From Paraburkholderia solisilvae (GTDB taxonomy: Bacteria; Pseudomonadota; Gammaproteobacteria; Burkholderiales; Burkholderiaceae): DNA of 64,000 nt. Where the stretch lies: contig NZ_CADIKF010000006.1 in assembly GCF_902859875.1 (NCBI RefSeq), forward strand, positions 1 to 64,000, in the 5' to 3' direction. The notes under the pieces were generated by a model. It ran no database searches. It saw nothing but the letters and a program-made list of their open reading frames with translations, and was not told the DNA's origin. The translations under genes and the position numbers were made by a program. The first letter of the stretch is position 1, and each line of letters begins with the position of its first letter. This document shows, one piece after another, positions 54,401 to 63,495 of this stretch.

Positions 54401-54694
54401 TTGAGCTACCTGAAACGCTTCCCGGTCGACCGGTTGAAGATCGACCGCTCATTCGTGTCGGACATCGGTGTCTCGAACGATGACGAGACGATCACGTCGG
54501 CGATCATCGCGCTCGCGCATTCGCTGAAGATGCAGGTGATCGCGGAAGGCGTCGAGACCTCCGCGCAACTCGATTTTCTGAAGGAGCGCGCGTGCGACGA
54601 GATGCAGGGTTTTTACTTTGCGAAGCCGCTGCCGCGTGACGCGATTCCGGGCATGCTGCAGCAGGGCGCGGGCGCCGCGCCCTTGAACGCCTGA
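51494..54694 (+). CDS. Triple-PAS GGDEF-EAL cyclic-di-GMP protein
   Basis: A 1066-residue membrane protein. A first helix (about 8-28) and a second (about 216-234) flank a periplasmic helical domain that contains a short DRAPDRAPD repeat. The cytoplasmic part has three PAS domains (about 250-370, 383-500, 503-625), a GGDEF domain (633-795) with intact GGDEF near 713, and an EAL domain (808-1050) with intact EALIRW and DDFGTGYSSL. RATD sits five residues before GGDEF, the RxxD product-inhibition site. So both cyclase and phosphodiesterase could be active, and which wins cannot be read from sequence. The third PAS (YDPAEVIGQDCRLLQ style) may bind flavin-like or other ligands. Confidence 0.92.
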   Translation: MNSFLSKRLLINVAIVAAAVGGNAFIAYTQICAQRDLDARTIRSTSIRQNLDAYRAQIEDSLALLGHYQTAGVPVPDGAARAMTASMTRLEETLRTQLADDPPMLAMFGTLTADSEVLQKSIAEALTRAREAAPASAPTITPDRAPDRAPDPLADRVSDNLVSDSQHAWAAAAYTRLGMDVDRLESGLASLRRREDVALEAKLAESTRDTQRATLLLVVTMLAGSALLIYTFGARESKERERLRVARALRRHDERFRGMFDEHPVPMYIFDRESLRFLAVNAAAVHQYGYTEEEFLEMTIRAIRPSSEIARLETHLQRSDAAPRTGRTVAGIWHHRRKDGSLISADISYHPLTFMSRSAMFVLAADVTDQINAEAEAQRSNQMLETVIDNIPQRVFWKDRESRYLGCNMAFARDAGLAYPEQVVGKSDDDLPWREFADDVRKHDAEVIESGVPKMNYEFDLVIDGQYRTTVSSKLPFTDSDGRVIGVLGSYTDITQRKRADLALRLQSRALDASVNAILITGPAEGGNVIEYVNPAFKRITGYDPAEVIGQDCRLLQRDDRDQEGVAAIRQALAANREVSAVLRNYRKDGALFWNQLYVAPVPNPDGETTHHIGVINDVTALIRYQEQLEYQANYDGLTRLPNRNLLRDRLQHALVVAQRHQNGVAVVFIDLDGFKNVNDSLGHSVGDRLLAVVADRLARCARATDTVARHGGDEFVVVLSDTSDEQSLIAWMERVRASISEPVWLDGTELYVGCSMGASLFPQDGDDAETLMKKADLAMYRAKDMGRNTFQFYQPEMNASAGARMNLERRLRRALRDNEFLLHYQPQVDINSGQIVGVEALIRWRDPEVGLVPPSSFIPVAEESGLIGPLSEWVLREACRQNKAWQDEGLPPARVSVNLSARHFQQRNVAKLVKQVLAETGLAPQYLELELTESTIMRNAEEAVTMLNELHALGIGLAIDDFGTGYSSLSYLKRFPVDRLKIDRSFVSDIGVSNDDETITSAIIALAHSLKMQVIAEGVETSAQLDFLKERACDEMQGFYFAKPLPRDAIPGMLQQGAGAAPLNA

Positions 54695-54716
54695 ACTTGC
54701 GATGCGTGACGCGGGC

Positions 54717-55112
54717 TCAATCGAGCGCCGGCAATGCGCGCGGCCGGCGGTCGCTGTCGGTCGCGACATAGATGAGGACGGCTTCGGTCACCTTCACCAC
54801 TTCCTGCGCGAAGCTCATGCGCTGCGCGTACACCTCGACCGATACCGTCACTGACGTGTTGCCGGTCTTCACGATATCGGCATAGAAGCTCAGCAGGTCG
54901 CCGACGAATACCGGCTGCTTGAACACGAACGAATTGACCGCGACCGTCGCGACCCGCCCGTTCGCGCGCCGGCTGGCCGGAATCGAACCCGCGATATCGA
55001 CCTGCGCCATGATCCAGCCGCCGAACACGTCGCCGTGCACGTTCGCATCGGAAGGTTGCGGCATCACGCGCAAGGCGCAGGCCTTCTGCGGGAGTTGGGT
55101 GAGGTCGGTCAT
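54717..55112 (-). CDS. Acyl-CoA thioesterase, hotdog fold (YciA-like)
   Basis: A 131-residue hotdog-fold thioesterase hydrolysing acyl-CoA. YciA-type markers are SDANVHGDVFGGWIMAQVDIAG, with the catalytic Asp region, and VATVAVNSFVFKQPVFVGDLLSFYADI. The chain has normal length. The frame stays open far upstream, but the region before MTDLTQLPQ is not hotdog-like, so ATG 55112 is used; its ribosome site is weak. The gene converges on the GGDEF-EAL gene and diverges from the ABC exporter. There is no sign of a link to the beta-oxidation operon 5 kb away. Confidence 0.88.
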   Translation of the reverse strand: MTDLTQLPQKACALRVMPQPSDANVHGDVFGGWIMAQVDIAGSIPASRRANGRVATVAVNSFVFKQPVFVGDLLSFYADIVKTGNTSVTVSVEVYAQRMSFAQEVVKVTEAVLIYVATDSDRRPRALPALD

Positions 55113-55343
55113 GGGGCGTCCAGGGAAGAATGAACCGGCGCGTTGCGGGAGAAATGCACCGGGAGCAGGGCAAGCCGGCTTCTGCGACAATAGCGGGATC
55201 AGGAATTGTACGGGAAAGCGCACGCCCTGGTCAGGCGGGCCGCGCGAGCGATGCAACGGGGTGGCTGCGGTTGTCTGATCCATCCGGTCTACGCGTTCGA
55301 GCCGTACGTTCAGCCCGCCCGCGTGTTCCCACATAAAACATCG

Positions 55344-57275
55344 ATGCGCCGTCTCGCCCCACTCCGAGAGCCCGCGCCGATCTCGAACCAGCCGCGCAAC
55401 GACTGGCAAACGATCGTGTCGCTGCTGCCCTATCTCGCCACCTACAAATGGCGCGTGGTGTTCGCGCTTAGCTGTCTGATCGGCGCGAAGGTCGCGAATC
55501 TCGGCGTGCCGGTCGTGATGAAGCGCATCGTCGACAGCCTCGCGTCGGTCCAGCATCTGACCGCGCTCGGGCGCGCCGAACACGCGCCGGGCATCGTGCT
55601 GTTGAGCGGCGTCGGGCTGCTGGTCGTCGCGTATGCGATCGCGCGGCTTTCGACGTCGCTCTTCACCGAACTGCGCGAAATCCTCTTTTCGAAAGTGACC
55701 GAAAGCGCGGTGCGGCAACTCGCGCTGAAAGTGTTTCGCCACCTGCATGCGCTGTCGCTGCGGTTTCATCTGGACCGGCAGACCGGCGGCATGTCGCGCG
55801 ATATCGAGCGCGGCACGCGCGGCATCACGCAACTCATTTCGTATTCGCTGTACAGCATCCTGCCGACGCTGGTCGAAGTAGGGCTCGTGCTGGGTTTTTT
55901 CGTCGTGCGCTATGAGGCGTACTACGCGATCGTCACGCTGATCGCGCTCGCGGCCTATGTGACGTACACGGTGAAAGTGACCGAATGGCGCACGCATTTT
56001 CGCCGCACGATGAACGAGCTCGATTCGCGGGCGAACTCGCGCGCGATCGATTCGCTGCTCAACTTCGAAACGGTCAAGTATTTCGGCAACGAGGATTGGG
56101 AAGCGCAGCGCTATGACGAGAACCTGAAGCGCTATCGCGCCGCGGCGATCAGATCGCAGAACTCGCTGTCCGCGCTCAATTTCGGACAGCAGGCGATTAT
56201 CGGCCTCGGCCTCGTGTTCATTCTGTGGCGCGCGACGCAGGGCGTGATGGCCGGCCGGCTCACGCTCGGCGACCTCGTGCTGATCAACACGTTCATGCTG
56301 CAGCTGTACATTCCGCTGAATTTTCTCGGCGTCGTGTACCGCGAACTGAAGCAGAGTCTCACCGACATGGACCGGATGTTCACGCTGCTCGATGCGCCAC
56401 GCGAAGTGGCCGACGTGCCGCACGCGCCGGCGCTCGCGGTGAGCGGCGCCGAAGTGCGCTTCAGCGGCGTGAATTTCGGTTACGAGGCGGCGCGCCCGAT
56501 CCTGTACGACGTGAGCTTCACGATTCCCGCCGGCACGACGACCGCGGTGGTCGGCCATAGCGGTTCCGGCAAGTCGACCCTCGCGCGGCTCCTGTTCCGC
56601 TTCTACGATCTCGACCGGGCACGCGGCGGTGCGATTACGATCGACGGCCAGGATATTCGCGATGTCACGCAGGAATCGCTGCGCGCATCGATCGGCATCG
56701 TGCCGCAAGATACCGTGCTCTTCAACGACACGATCTACTACAACATCGCGTACGGCAGGCCGAGCGCGAGCCGCGACGAAGTGGTGGCCGCGGCGCGCGC
56801 CGCGCATATTCACGATTTCATCGAAAGTCTGCCGCGCGGTTACGACACACCGGTCGGCGAGCGCGGACTGAAACTGTCGGGCGGCGAAAAGCAGCGCGTC
56901 GCGATCGCGCGCACGCTGCTGAAGAATCCGCCGATCCTGCTATTCGACGAAGCGACGTCGGCGCTCGATTCGCGTTCCGAGCGCGCGATCCAGCACGAAC
57001 TCGACCTGATCGCGCGTGAACGGACCACGCTGATCATCGCGCACCGACTGTCGACGGTCGTGCACGCGCAGCAGATCATCGTGATGGACCGTGGGCGGAT
57101 TGTCGAGCGCGGCACCTATGCGGAACTGATCCGGATGGGCGGTCTCTTTGCGCAGATGTGGGCGCTGCAGCAGCAGCGCGCGGAGAAGGCGAAAGAAGAC
57201 GGGGCGAAAGAAGACGGGGCGAAAGAAGAGGGCGATGCTGAAGCACACGTCGGCGAGGAGCGCGGCGTGCGCTAG
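55344..57275 (+). CDS. Atm1/HMT1-like ABC exporter
   Basis: A 643-residue half-transporter with six membrane helices (about 30-320) and a nucleotide-binding domain (about 370-615). Walker A is GHSGSGKST, the signature LSGGEKQR and Walker B ILLFDEATSALD. The intracellular loop has SLLNFETVKYFGNEDWEAQRYDENL, a hallmark of the mitochondrial Atm1 type, whose bacterial relatives export glutathione-bound metals or sulfur compounds. The tail after about 615 contains a repeated KEDGAKEDGAKEE acidic segment. Starting at ATG 55344 gives the family's usual length; an earlier in-frame codon is unlikely. No partner gene is adjacent. Confidence 0.9.
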   Translation: MRRLAPLREPAPISNQPRNDWQTIVSLLPYLATYKWRVVFALSCLIGAKVANLGVPVVMKRIVDSLASVQHLTALGRAEHAPGIVLLSGVGLLVVAYAIARLSTSLFTELREILFSKVTESAVRQLALKVFRHLHALSLRFHLDRQTGGMSRDIERGTRGITQLISYSLYSILPTLVEVGLVLGFFVVRYEAYYAIVTLIALAAYVTYTVKVTEWRTHFRRTMNELDSRANSRAIDSLLNFETVKYFGNEDWEAQRYDENLKRYRAAAIRSQNSLSALNFGQQAIIGLGLVFILWRATQGVMAGRLTLGDLVLINTFMLQLYIPLNFLGVVYRELKQSLTDMDRMFTLLDAPREVADVPHAPALAVSGAEVRFSGVNFGYEAARPILYDVSFTIPAGTTTAVVGHSGSGKSTLARLLFRFYDLDRARGGAITIDGQDIRDVTQESLRASIGIVPQDTVLFNDTIYYNIAYGRPSASRDEVVAAARAAHIHDFIESLPRGYDTPVGERGLKLSGGEKQRVAIARTLLKNPPILLFDEATSALDSRSERAIQHELDLIARERTTLIIAHRLSTVVHAQQIIVMDRGRIVERGTYAELIRMGGLFAQMWALQQQRAEKAKEDGAKEDGAKEEGDAEAHVGEERGVR

Positions 57276-57360
57276 GTGTTTATCCCGGCAGCGGCTTGCT
57301 GCTTGCCGGAGAGCGGTTGCTGGGTGTCGGTTATTGGTAGCCACTTGCTGCCTATCGCCG

Positions 57361-57476
57361 ACCGCTCACGGCTTACCGCTCACGGCTCACCGCTCATCGC
57401 TCACCGCTCACCGCTCACCGCTCACCGCTCACCGCTCACCGCTCACCGCTCACCGCTCACCGCTCACCGCTCACCG
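57361..57476 (+). repeat. Heptanucleotide microsatellite (CCGCTCA)n
   Basis: From 57398 to 57476 the unit CGCTCAC repeats without error for about 11 copies (79 bases), preceded by several degenerate copies from 57361. It lies between the convergent ABC exporter and murU genes, outside any supported gene. Confidence 0.95.
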
Positions 57477-57542
57477 ACCGCTACTCGCCGCACCGTGCCC
57501 CCGACTCGGGTTGTCGCACAAAAGCGCGCTTGACACGACCCG

Positions 57543-58271
57543 CTATCCCGCCCGCAGTTCGCGATCGAGCGCCTGCAACTGCGCGGCCGTGCCGACATTC
57601 TCCCAACGCCCGTCATAGAGCTCGCCGCTCGCGCGGCCTTGCGCGATCGTGTCGCGGTAATAGGGCGTCAGCGCCTGCCGCGCGCCGCGCGGCAGCGCGC
57701 GGAACATCCGCGTGTCATACAGGCCGATGCTGCCGAACGTGAGCCGCGGCGCGCCGTCGAGCGACAGCCTGCCGTCGCGCAGCACGAAATCGCCGTGCGG
57801 ATGAAATGCCGGATTCGGCACCATCACCAGATGCATGCCGGGCGCCGGCAACGCCGCGAGCCGCCCCGCATGCGTATCGAGCAACGTGTAGTCGAAGTCC
57901 GCATAGACATCGCCGGCCACCGCGACAAACACTTCCGCGCGGCCCGCGGATTCGAGCAGCGGCAACGCCTGCGCAATCCCGCCGGCGGTCTCGAGCGCGT
58001 CGCCTTCGGCCGAATAGCGTAACTCGACACCCCAGCGCGAGCCGTCGCCGAGCGCGGCCTCGATCCGCTCGCCAAGCCACGCGTGATTGATCACGATCCG
58101 GCGCAGCCCTGCCGCCGCGAGCCGCTCGATCTGCCAGACGATCAGCGGCTTGCCGCCCGCTTCGAGCAGCGGCTTCGGACAGCTGTCCGTCAACGGCCGC
58201 ATCCGCTCGCCGCGGCCTGCGGCGAAAATCATCGCGGTGCTCAAGGTGGTTTGCGTGGCCGGAGTCGTCAT
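57543..58271 (-). CDS. murU: N-acetylmuramate 1-phosphate uridylyltransferase
   Basis: A 242-residue nucleotidyltransferase in the peptidoglycan recycling shunt, turning MurNAc 1-phosphate into UDP-MurNAc. The NTP-binding signature is MIFAAGRGERMRPLTDSCPKPLL near the N-terminus, and FVAVAGDVYADFD gives the metal Asp. It starts 3 bases after the amgK stop, and the pair amgK-murU next to lptD is the arrangement known from Pseudomonas. This route bypasses MurA and gives intrinsic fosfomycin tolerance in those bacteria. The 3' end faces the microsatellite. Confidence 0.92.
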   Translation of the reverse strand: MTTPATQTTLSTAMIFAAGRGERMRPLTDSCPKPLLEAGGKPLIVWQIERLAAAGLRRIVINHAWLGERIEAALGDGSRWGVELRYSAEGDALETAGGIAQALPLLESAGRAEVFVAVAGDVYADFDYTLLDTHAGRLAALPAPGMHLVMVPNPAFHPHGDFVLRDGRLSLDGAPRLTFGSIGLYDTRMFRALPRGARQALTPYYRDTIAQGRASGELYDGRWENVGTAAQLQALDRELRAG

Positions 58272-58274
58272 CGG

Positions 58275-59420
58275 TCAGAACGTGTAGCCGACCTCGGCCG
58301 CGCGGCCTTCGAGATCGTCGAGCAGGCGGGCGAACGGCGCGAGCGGCGCATAGCGCTGCGCGACCTTGCGCGCGTAACCGATGAAGCGCGCCAGATCGCC
58401 CAGATAGTGCGGCTTGCCGTCGCGATAGTTGATCCGGCAGAACAGGCCCAGCACCTTGATATGCCGCTGCAGTCCCATCCATTCGAGCTGCCGGTAGAAC
58501 TCGCCGAAGTCCGGATCGACCGGCAGGCCCGCCTTTTTCGCGTGCTCCCAGTAGTACGCGAAGCAGTCGAGCTCGAATGGCTCGTCCCAGCTGAGAAACG
58601 CGTCGCGCAGCAGCGACGCGACGTCATAGGTGATCGGTCCGAGCACCGCGTCCTGAAAGTCGAGCACGCCCGGATTGGGCTGCGCGATCATCAGGTTGCG
58701 CGGCATGAAGTCGCGCAGCATGAATACTTGCGGCTGCGCGCGTGCGCTTGCGACCAGCAGCGCAAACGTGCGATCGAGCACCCCGCGCGTGGCCGTGTCG
58801 ACCTCGCCGCCCAGATGGCGCGTGATGAACCATTCGGGCATCAGCTCCATTTCGCGGCGCATGAATGCTTCGTCGAACGGCGGCAGCACGCCTTCGCGCG
58901 TGCTCGACTGCCAGCGGATCAGCGCATCGAGCGCGTCGCGCATCAGCCGGCGCGCATCGCCTTCGTTGAGCGCGGTCAGATACGGCTTTGTCCCCAGATC
59001 GGTGACCAGCATGAAACCCGCGTCGAAATCCGCTTCCAGTACGCGCGGCACATGCACACCGGCGGCTTCGAGGAGCCCCGCGACCTGCACGAACTCGCGG
59101 CATTTCTCCGGCGGCGGCGCGTCGACCGCAATCACGGTGGCGGCCGCGCCCGGCGCCTGAGCGGCGGACCGCGCACTCGCAGCCGGCGAAGCTGAGCCTG
59201 CGGAAGCACCGGAAGCACCGGAAGCACCGAACCATGCGTCGCCGCGCGCCGCGAGCCGGAAATAGCGGCGAAAGCTGGCGTCAGCGGAGGCGGGGGCGAG
59301 CGTGGCGAGATCGAGACCGTAATGGTCGGCGAGCGTGCGAAGCCAGGCGGTCAACTGCTCGAGGCGGGCGGAAGGGGCGTGGGGACCTGAAGCGGAGGCG
59401 GGCGCTGAGCTCGGCGTCAT
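58275..59420 (-). CDS. amgK: N-acetylmuramate/N-acetylglucosamine kinase
   Basis: A 381-residue kinase of the aminoglycoside phosphotransferase fold that phosphorylates MurNAc or GlcNAc at the anomeric carbon. Landmarks are LRDFMPRNLMIAQPN (the catalytic loop; the usual HxD is written RDF), VLDFQDAVLGPITYDVASLLRD and the N-terminal ADASFRRYFRL. Residues about 66-95 form a low-complexity Gly/Ala/Ser insertion (GASGASGAS), longer than in Pseudomonas. ATG 59420 has CAGGTTTTC before it. It is first in the amgK-murU operon and diverges from lptD. Confidence 0.9.
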   Translation of the reverse strand: MTPSSAPASASGPHAPSARLEQLTAWLRTLADHYGLDLATLAPASADASFRRYFRLAARGDAWFGASGASGASAGSASPAASARSAAQAPGAAATVIAVDAPPPEKCREFVQVAGLLEAAGVHVPRVLEADFDAGFMLVTDLGTKPYLTALNEGDARRLMRDALDALIRWQSSTREGVLPPFDEAFMRREMELMPEWFITRHLGGEVDTATRGVLDRTFALLVASARAQPQVFMLRDFMPRNLMIAQPNPGVLDFQDAVLGPITYDVASLLRDAFLSWDEPFELDCFAYYWEHAKKAGLPVDPDFGEFYRQLEWMGLQRHIKVLGLFCRINYRDGKPHYLGDLARFIGYARKVAQRYAPLAPFARLLDDLEGRAAEVGYTF

Positions 59421-59657
59421 GAAAACCTGGGTCAAAAGCGGGATAAAGAACGTCTTGCCATATAATACCCCACGACTTTTTTGACGCGGCTCGCGCCAGC
59501 CTTCGCATATCTCGTTTGACCGCCCGCCTCACCGCTGGATCAGATCGAACACAATTTGCGCAATCCGACTTCAGCGATCCGCGTCGCCGGAGCGCTTGTG
59601 CAGGCGGTAACGGTGACTGCATGAGCTGATGGCCGGGCCGATTCGCCAAACGAATAC

Positions 59658-62024
59658 ATGCCGCCTAGAAAGCTTTTCCCAACTCAATCCTCGTGCGACG
59701 GCTTGCCGCGCACAAGGCGGCTCGTCGCGGCACTGGTTGCCGTGCCCGGTCTCTTGCCCGCGCTTGCACACGCCCAGCTGGCGGGCGAGGCGGCGCAGGC
59801 GCAGGCGCTCGACACGCCGTGGGGCCTGCGGCTCGCCTCGCAGCTCGAAGACCATACGGTGCCGGGCGGCGAGCGCGCGGCGACCTTCGTGCTCGGCGAT
59901 TCGACCACCGGCACGGCCGATCGCGACATGGCGGCGAAAGGTTCAGCCGAGGTGCGCCAGGGCGCGTCGGCCATCAAGGCGGACGCGCTGCATTACGATC
60001 AGGATACCGACATGGCCGACGCGTACGGCCATGTGCACGTGAGCGGCAACGGCGCGCTGTTCGTCGGTCCCGAGGCGCACATGAAGCTCGAGTCGAATGA
60101 AGGTTACATGACCGCGCCGAAGTACCACTTCACGATGACCGGCGGTTCGGGCAGCGCGGAGCGCGTCGACCTGCTCGACAACGAACGCTCGGTGTTTTCG
60201 AACGGCACGTACACCGCGTGCCAGTGCGAAACCAACCCGTCGTGGTACATCAAGGGCACCGAGTTCGATTTCGACACCGGCGCGGACGAAGGCGTCGCGC
60301 ACAACGGCGTGCTGTTCTTTCAGGGCGTGCCGATCTTCGCGAGCCCATGGCTGTCGTTTCCGCTCTCCGGCGATCGCCGGAGCGGCGTGCTGCCGCCCAC
60401 GTTTACGGCCAGCTCGAACAACGGCCTCGAACTGTCGCTGCCGTACTACTTCAATATCGCGCCGAACCGCGACCTGACGGTCACGCCGACCATCATTTCG
60501 CGGCGCGGCGTGCTGACGGACGTCAACTTCCGGTATCTGTCGCCGACGTATAGCGGTACGTTCACCGGCCAGTTCCTGCCGGACGACGCGATCACGAAGA
60601 CCAACCGCTACGCGATCTATATCCAGCACAGCCAGTCGTTCGGCAATGGGTTCGCGGGCTACGTCTACTACAACAGGGTCTCCGACAACACCTACCCGGA
60701 AGACCTGTCGTCATCGACGAGCCAGTTCCTGAACGGCACGCAGCTGCTGTACCAGCAGGAGGCCGGCCTCACGTACAACAACGGGCCGTGGTCCGTGCTC
60801 GCGCGCGAGCAGCACTGGCAGACGCTGCAGGGCTCGACTCCGCCGTATGGCCGCGAGCCGCAGTTGAACGTGAAGTATTCGAAGTACAACGTCGACGGCT
60901 TCGACTTCGGCGCGATGGCCGACTACTCGCGCTTCACCATCACGGCCGACAACATGACGCAAGGCCAGCGCGTCGTCTTCGATCCGTACCTGTCGTACTC
61001 GGTCGTCGGGCCAGGCTATTTCGTCACGCCGAAGGTGCAGTACCACTTCGCGTCGTATGACCTGAGCAACCTCGGCACGAACTCGGTGGCGGGCCAGCCG
61101 AAGAACTTCACCGAAGCGATTCCGACGTTCTCGTTCGATACCGGGCTGATCTTCGACCGGTCGGTGCGCATCTTCGGGCAGGACTATATCCAGACGCTCG
61201 AACCGCGCCTGTACTACGTGTACACGCCGTTTCGCAACCAGGACGCCGCGCCGCTTTTCGACACCGCGGACTCCGACTTCGGCCTCGCCGAAATCTTCAC
61301 GCCGAACACGTTCGTCGGGGAAGACCGCATCGCGGATGCGAACCGCCTGACCGCCGCGCTCACCACGCGTTTCATCAATGCGGCGACCGGCGACGAGCGC
61401 GCGCGTTTCGTGATCGCCCAGCAGTACTACTTTACGGACCAGCGCGTCACGCTCTTTCCGGGCGAATCGCAGACCACCGCGCGCCATTCGGACCTGATCG
61501 CGGGCGCATCGATCAAGCTCGGCGCCGGTTTCGCGTCCGAAACCGCGTTCCAATATAATGCCGACAACAATCAGCTGGTGAAGTCGAGCATCGGTTTCGG
61601 GTTCAGTCCCGAAACGGGCAAGGTGATCAACCTCGGCTACCGTTACACGCGCGCGAACACGACGCTCGAGAACCAGCCGATCAACCAGATCCTGGTCTCG
61701 GGGCAATGGCCGCTGTCGCATCGTGTGTTCGTGGTCGGCCGCGTCAACTACGACCTGCGGGACCGGCAACTGGTCGACGGCCTGCTCGGCATGCAGTACG
61801 ACGCGGACTGCTGGACCTTTGGCATCGGCGTGCAGCGCTACGCGAACGGCGTCAACACCTCGGGCCTCGCGACTTCCGCGACGCGCTTTCTCGCCCAGTT
61901 GACGTTGAAGGGCCTGTCGAGCGTCGACAACGGGCTCGTGACGGCGTTCCGTTCGAGCATCGCCGGCTATACACCGCCGCCGCCGCCGCCGGCGCCCGAG
62001 TCCCGCTTCAACAATTTTCAGTGA
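59658..62024 (+). CDS. lptD: LPS assembly outer-membrane protein
   Basis: A 788-residue barrel protein that inserts lipopolysaccharide into the outer leaflet with LptE. It has a signal peptide (about 20-40, ending ALAHA), an N-terminal beta-jellyroll domain with [31 protein letters not shown] and PVFAS-like pieces, then a large barrel of about 26 strands. The mature chain has only three cysteines that I can see: C188 and C190 in TACQCETNP, and C718 in [10 protein letters not shown]. coli has four (31, 173, 724, 725). The C-terminus ends in a Pro-rich tail [16 protein letters not shown]. surA and pdxA follow. Confidence 0.95.
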   Translation: MPPRKLFPTQSSCDGLPRTRRLVAALVAVPGLLPALAHAQLAGEAAQAQALDTPWGLRLASQLEDHTVPGGERAATFVLGDSTTGTADRDMAAKGSAEVRQGASAIKADALHYDQDTDMADAYGHVHVSGNGALFVGPEAHMKLESNEGYMTAPKYHFTMTGGSGSAERVDLLDNERSVFSNGTYTACQCETNPSWYIKGTEFDFDTGADEGVAHNGVLFFQGVPIFASPWLSFPLSGDRRSGVLPPTFTASSNNGLELSLPYYFNIAPNRDLTVTPTIISRRGVLTDVNFRYLSPTYSGTFTGQFLPDDAITKTNRYAIYIQHSQSFGNGFAGYVYYNRVSDNTYPEDLSSSTSQFLNGTQLLYQQEAGLTYNNGPWSVLAREQHWQTLQGSTPPYGREPQLNVKYSKYNVDGFDFGAMADYSRFTITADNMTQGQRVVFDPYLSYSVVGPGYFVTPKVQYHFASYDLSNLGTNSVAGQPKNFTEAIPTFSFDTGLIFDRSVRIFGQDYIQTLEPRLYYVYTPFRNQDAAPLFDTADSDFGLAEIFTPNTFVGEDRIADANRLTAALTTRFINAATGDERARFVIAQQYYFTDQRVTLFPGESQTTARHSDLIAGASIKLGAGFASETAFQYNADNNQLVKSSIGFGFSPETGKVINLGYRYTRANTTLENQPINQILVSGQWPLSHRVFVVGRVNYDLRDRQLVDGLLGMQYDADCWTFGIGVQRYANGVNTSGLATSATRFLAQLTLKGLSSVDNGLVTAFRSSIAGYTPPPPPPAPESRFNNFQ

Positions 62025-62113
62025 CGGTTTCGGCCGCTTATAAAATACGACGAGACGGGCGGAAAATGCCTCCGGCAGGACAGCCCGATATCATTGGAGT
62101 ATCTGTGGGAATC

Positions 62114-63478
62114 ATGAAAAAGCTTCGTTTGGCATCGCTCGCGACCGGGTTCGCGGCTGCCGCGTTCTTCATGCCGACGGGGCCCGCGCATGCGCAGGCG
62201 CTGTCGAGCGGCAGTGGCCAGACGGTCGACACGATCGCCGCGGTGGTCAACAACGGCGTGATCACGCAGCGCGAGCTCGATGAGCGCATGGGGCTGATCA
62301 CGCGCCGGCTGAACCAGCAGCACGCGCCGATTCCGCCCGCGGACCAGCTGCGCCAGCAGGTGCTCAACCAGATGGTGCTCGAGCGCATCCAGCTGCAAAA
62401 GGCGCGCGAAGACAACATCACCGTCGACGATGCGACCGTGCAGCGCACGCTCGAGCGGCTCGCGCAGGCGAACAACATGACGCTCGCGGTGTACCGCGCG
62501 CGTATCGAGGCGGAAGGCGTGCCCTGGTCGACCTTCACCGGCGATGCGAAAACCGAACTGGTCCTGTCGCGGCTGCGCGAGAAGGAAGTGGACAGCAAGG
62601 TCACCGTGTCGGATGCCGAAGTCGCGAACTACATCGCGAGCCAGCGCGGGCCGAGCGCCGGCATGTCGAGCGACCTGCGCATCGAGCATATCTTCCTGAA
62701 GGCGCCGCTCAATGCGTCGCAGACCGATATCGAAGCCGCGCAGAAGAAAGCTGACGATCTCCTGAAACAGGCCGTGGCCGGTAGCGGCGACGATTTCGAG
62801 AAGCTTGCGAAATCGAACTCGCAGGCCGCGGACGCGAAAAGCGGCGGCGACATGGGCTTTCAGCCGCCGTCGAAGCTGCCGCCGGAGTTCGTCACGGCGG
62901 CCTCGACGCTGCGCGCGGGCCAGGTGAACCCGACGGTCATCCGCACCAGTGACGGCTTCGAGATCGTGCGGCTGGTTGATCGCCGCGCCGGCGGCCAAAC
63001 CGTGACCGGCGATTCGGCAAGGCTCGTGCAAACGCACGTGCGTCACATCCTGCTGCGTGTCGGCGACGGGCAGTCCGAGCCGCAGGCACGCGAGAAACTG
63101 CTCGAGATCAAGCAGGAAATCCAGTCGGGCGGCGGCGACTTCGACAAGTTCGCGCGCACCTATTCGCAGGACGGTTCCGCGTCGCAAGGCGGCGACCTCG
63201 GTTGGGTGAGTCCGGGCGAGACGGTGCCGGAATTCGAGCGTGCGATGAACAACCTGCAGGACGGTCAGATCAGCGACCCGGTGCGTACCGAATACGGTTA
63301 CCACCTGATCCAGGTGCTCGGCCGCCGCGAAGCGGAAGGGTCGGTTGCGCAGCAGATGGACCTCGCGCGCCAGGCGATCGGCCAGCGCAAGGCGGAGCAG
63401 GCGTACGCGGACTGGCTGCGCGAGTTGCGCGACACCGCGTATGTCGACTACAAGACCACGCCTGCGCTGGTGCAGTAA
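62114..63478 (+). CDS. surA: Periplasmic chaperone and peptidyl-prolyl isomerase
   Basis: A 454-residue periplasmic protein that escorts outer-membrane proteins, LptD among them, to the assembly machine. A signal peptide ([20 protein letters not shown], cleavage near 30) precedes the SurA N-domain ([18 protein letters not shown]). Two parvulin domains follow: about 195-300 ([19 protein letters not shown]) and 310-415 ([21 protein letters not shown]). A short C-terminal helix closes the core. The ATG in GGAATCATG is used. Placement after lptD (89-base gap) and before pdxA is the usual one. Confidence 0.96.
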   Translation: MKKLRLASLATGFAAAAFFMPTGPAHAQALSSGSGQTVDTIAAVVNNGVITQRELDERMGLITRRLNQQHAPIPPADQLRQQVLNQMVLERIQLQKAREDNITVDDATVQRTLERLAQANNMTLAVYRARIEAEGVPWSTFTGDAKTELVLSRLREKEVDSKVTVSDAEVANYIASQRGPSAGMSSDLRIEHIFLKAPLNASQTDIEAAQKKADDLLKQAVAGSGDDFEKLAKSNSQAADAKSGGDMGFQPPSKLPPEFVTAASTLRAGQVNPTVIRTSDGFEIVRLVDRRAGGQTVTGDSARLVQTHVRHILLRVGDGQSEPQAREKLLEIKQEIQSGGGDFDKFARTYSQDGSASQGGDLGWVSPGETVPEFERAMNNLQDGQISDPVRTEYGYHLIQVLGRREAEGSVAQQMDLARQAIGQRKAEQAYADWLRELRDTAYVDYKTTPALVQ

Positions 63479-63495
63479 CGCTAACCATTCGAACC

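Noticed and set aside
54717..56813. Minus-strand frame of 698 codons ending in the thioesterase
   Set aside because: Only the last 131 codons look like protein. The rest is antisense to the ABC exporter.
57276..57533. Protein made of LTAHRSP repeats
   Set aside because: It arises only from reading the heptanucleotide microsatellite; there is no ribosome site and all three frames give similar repeats.
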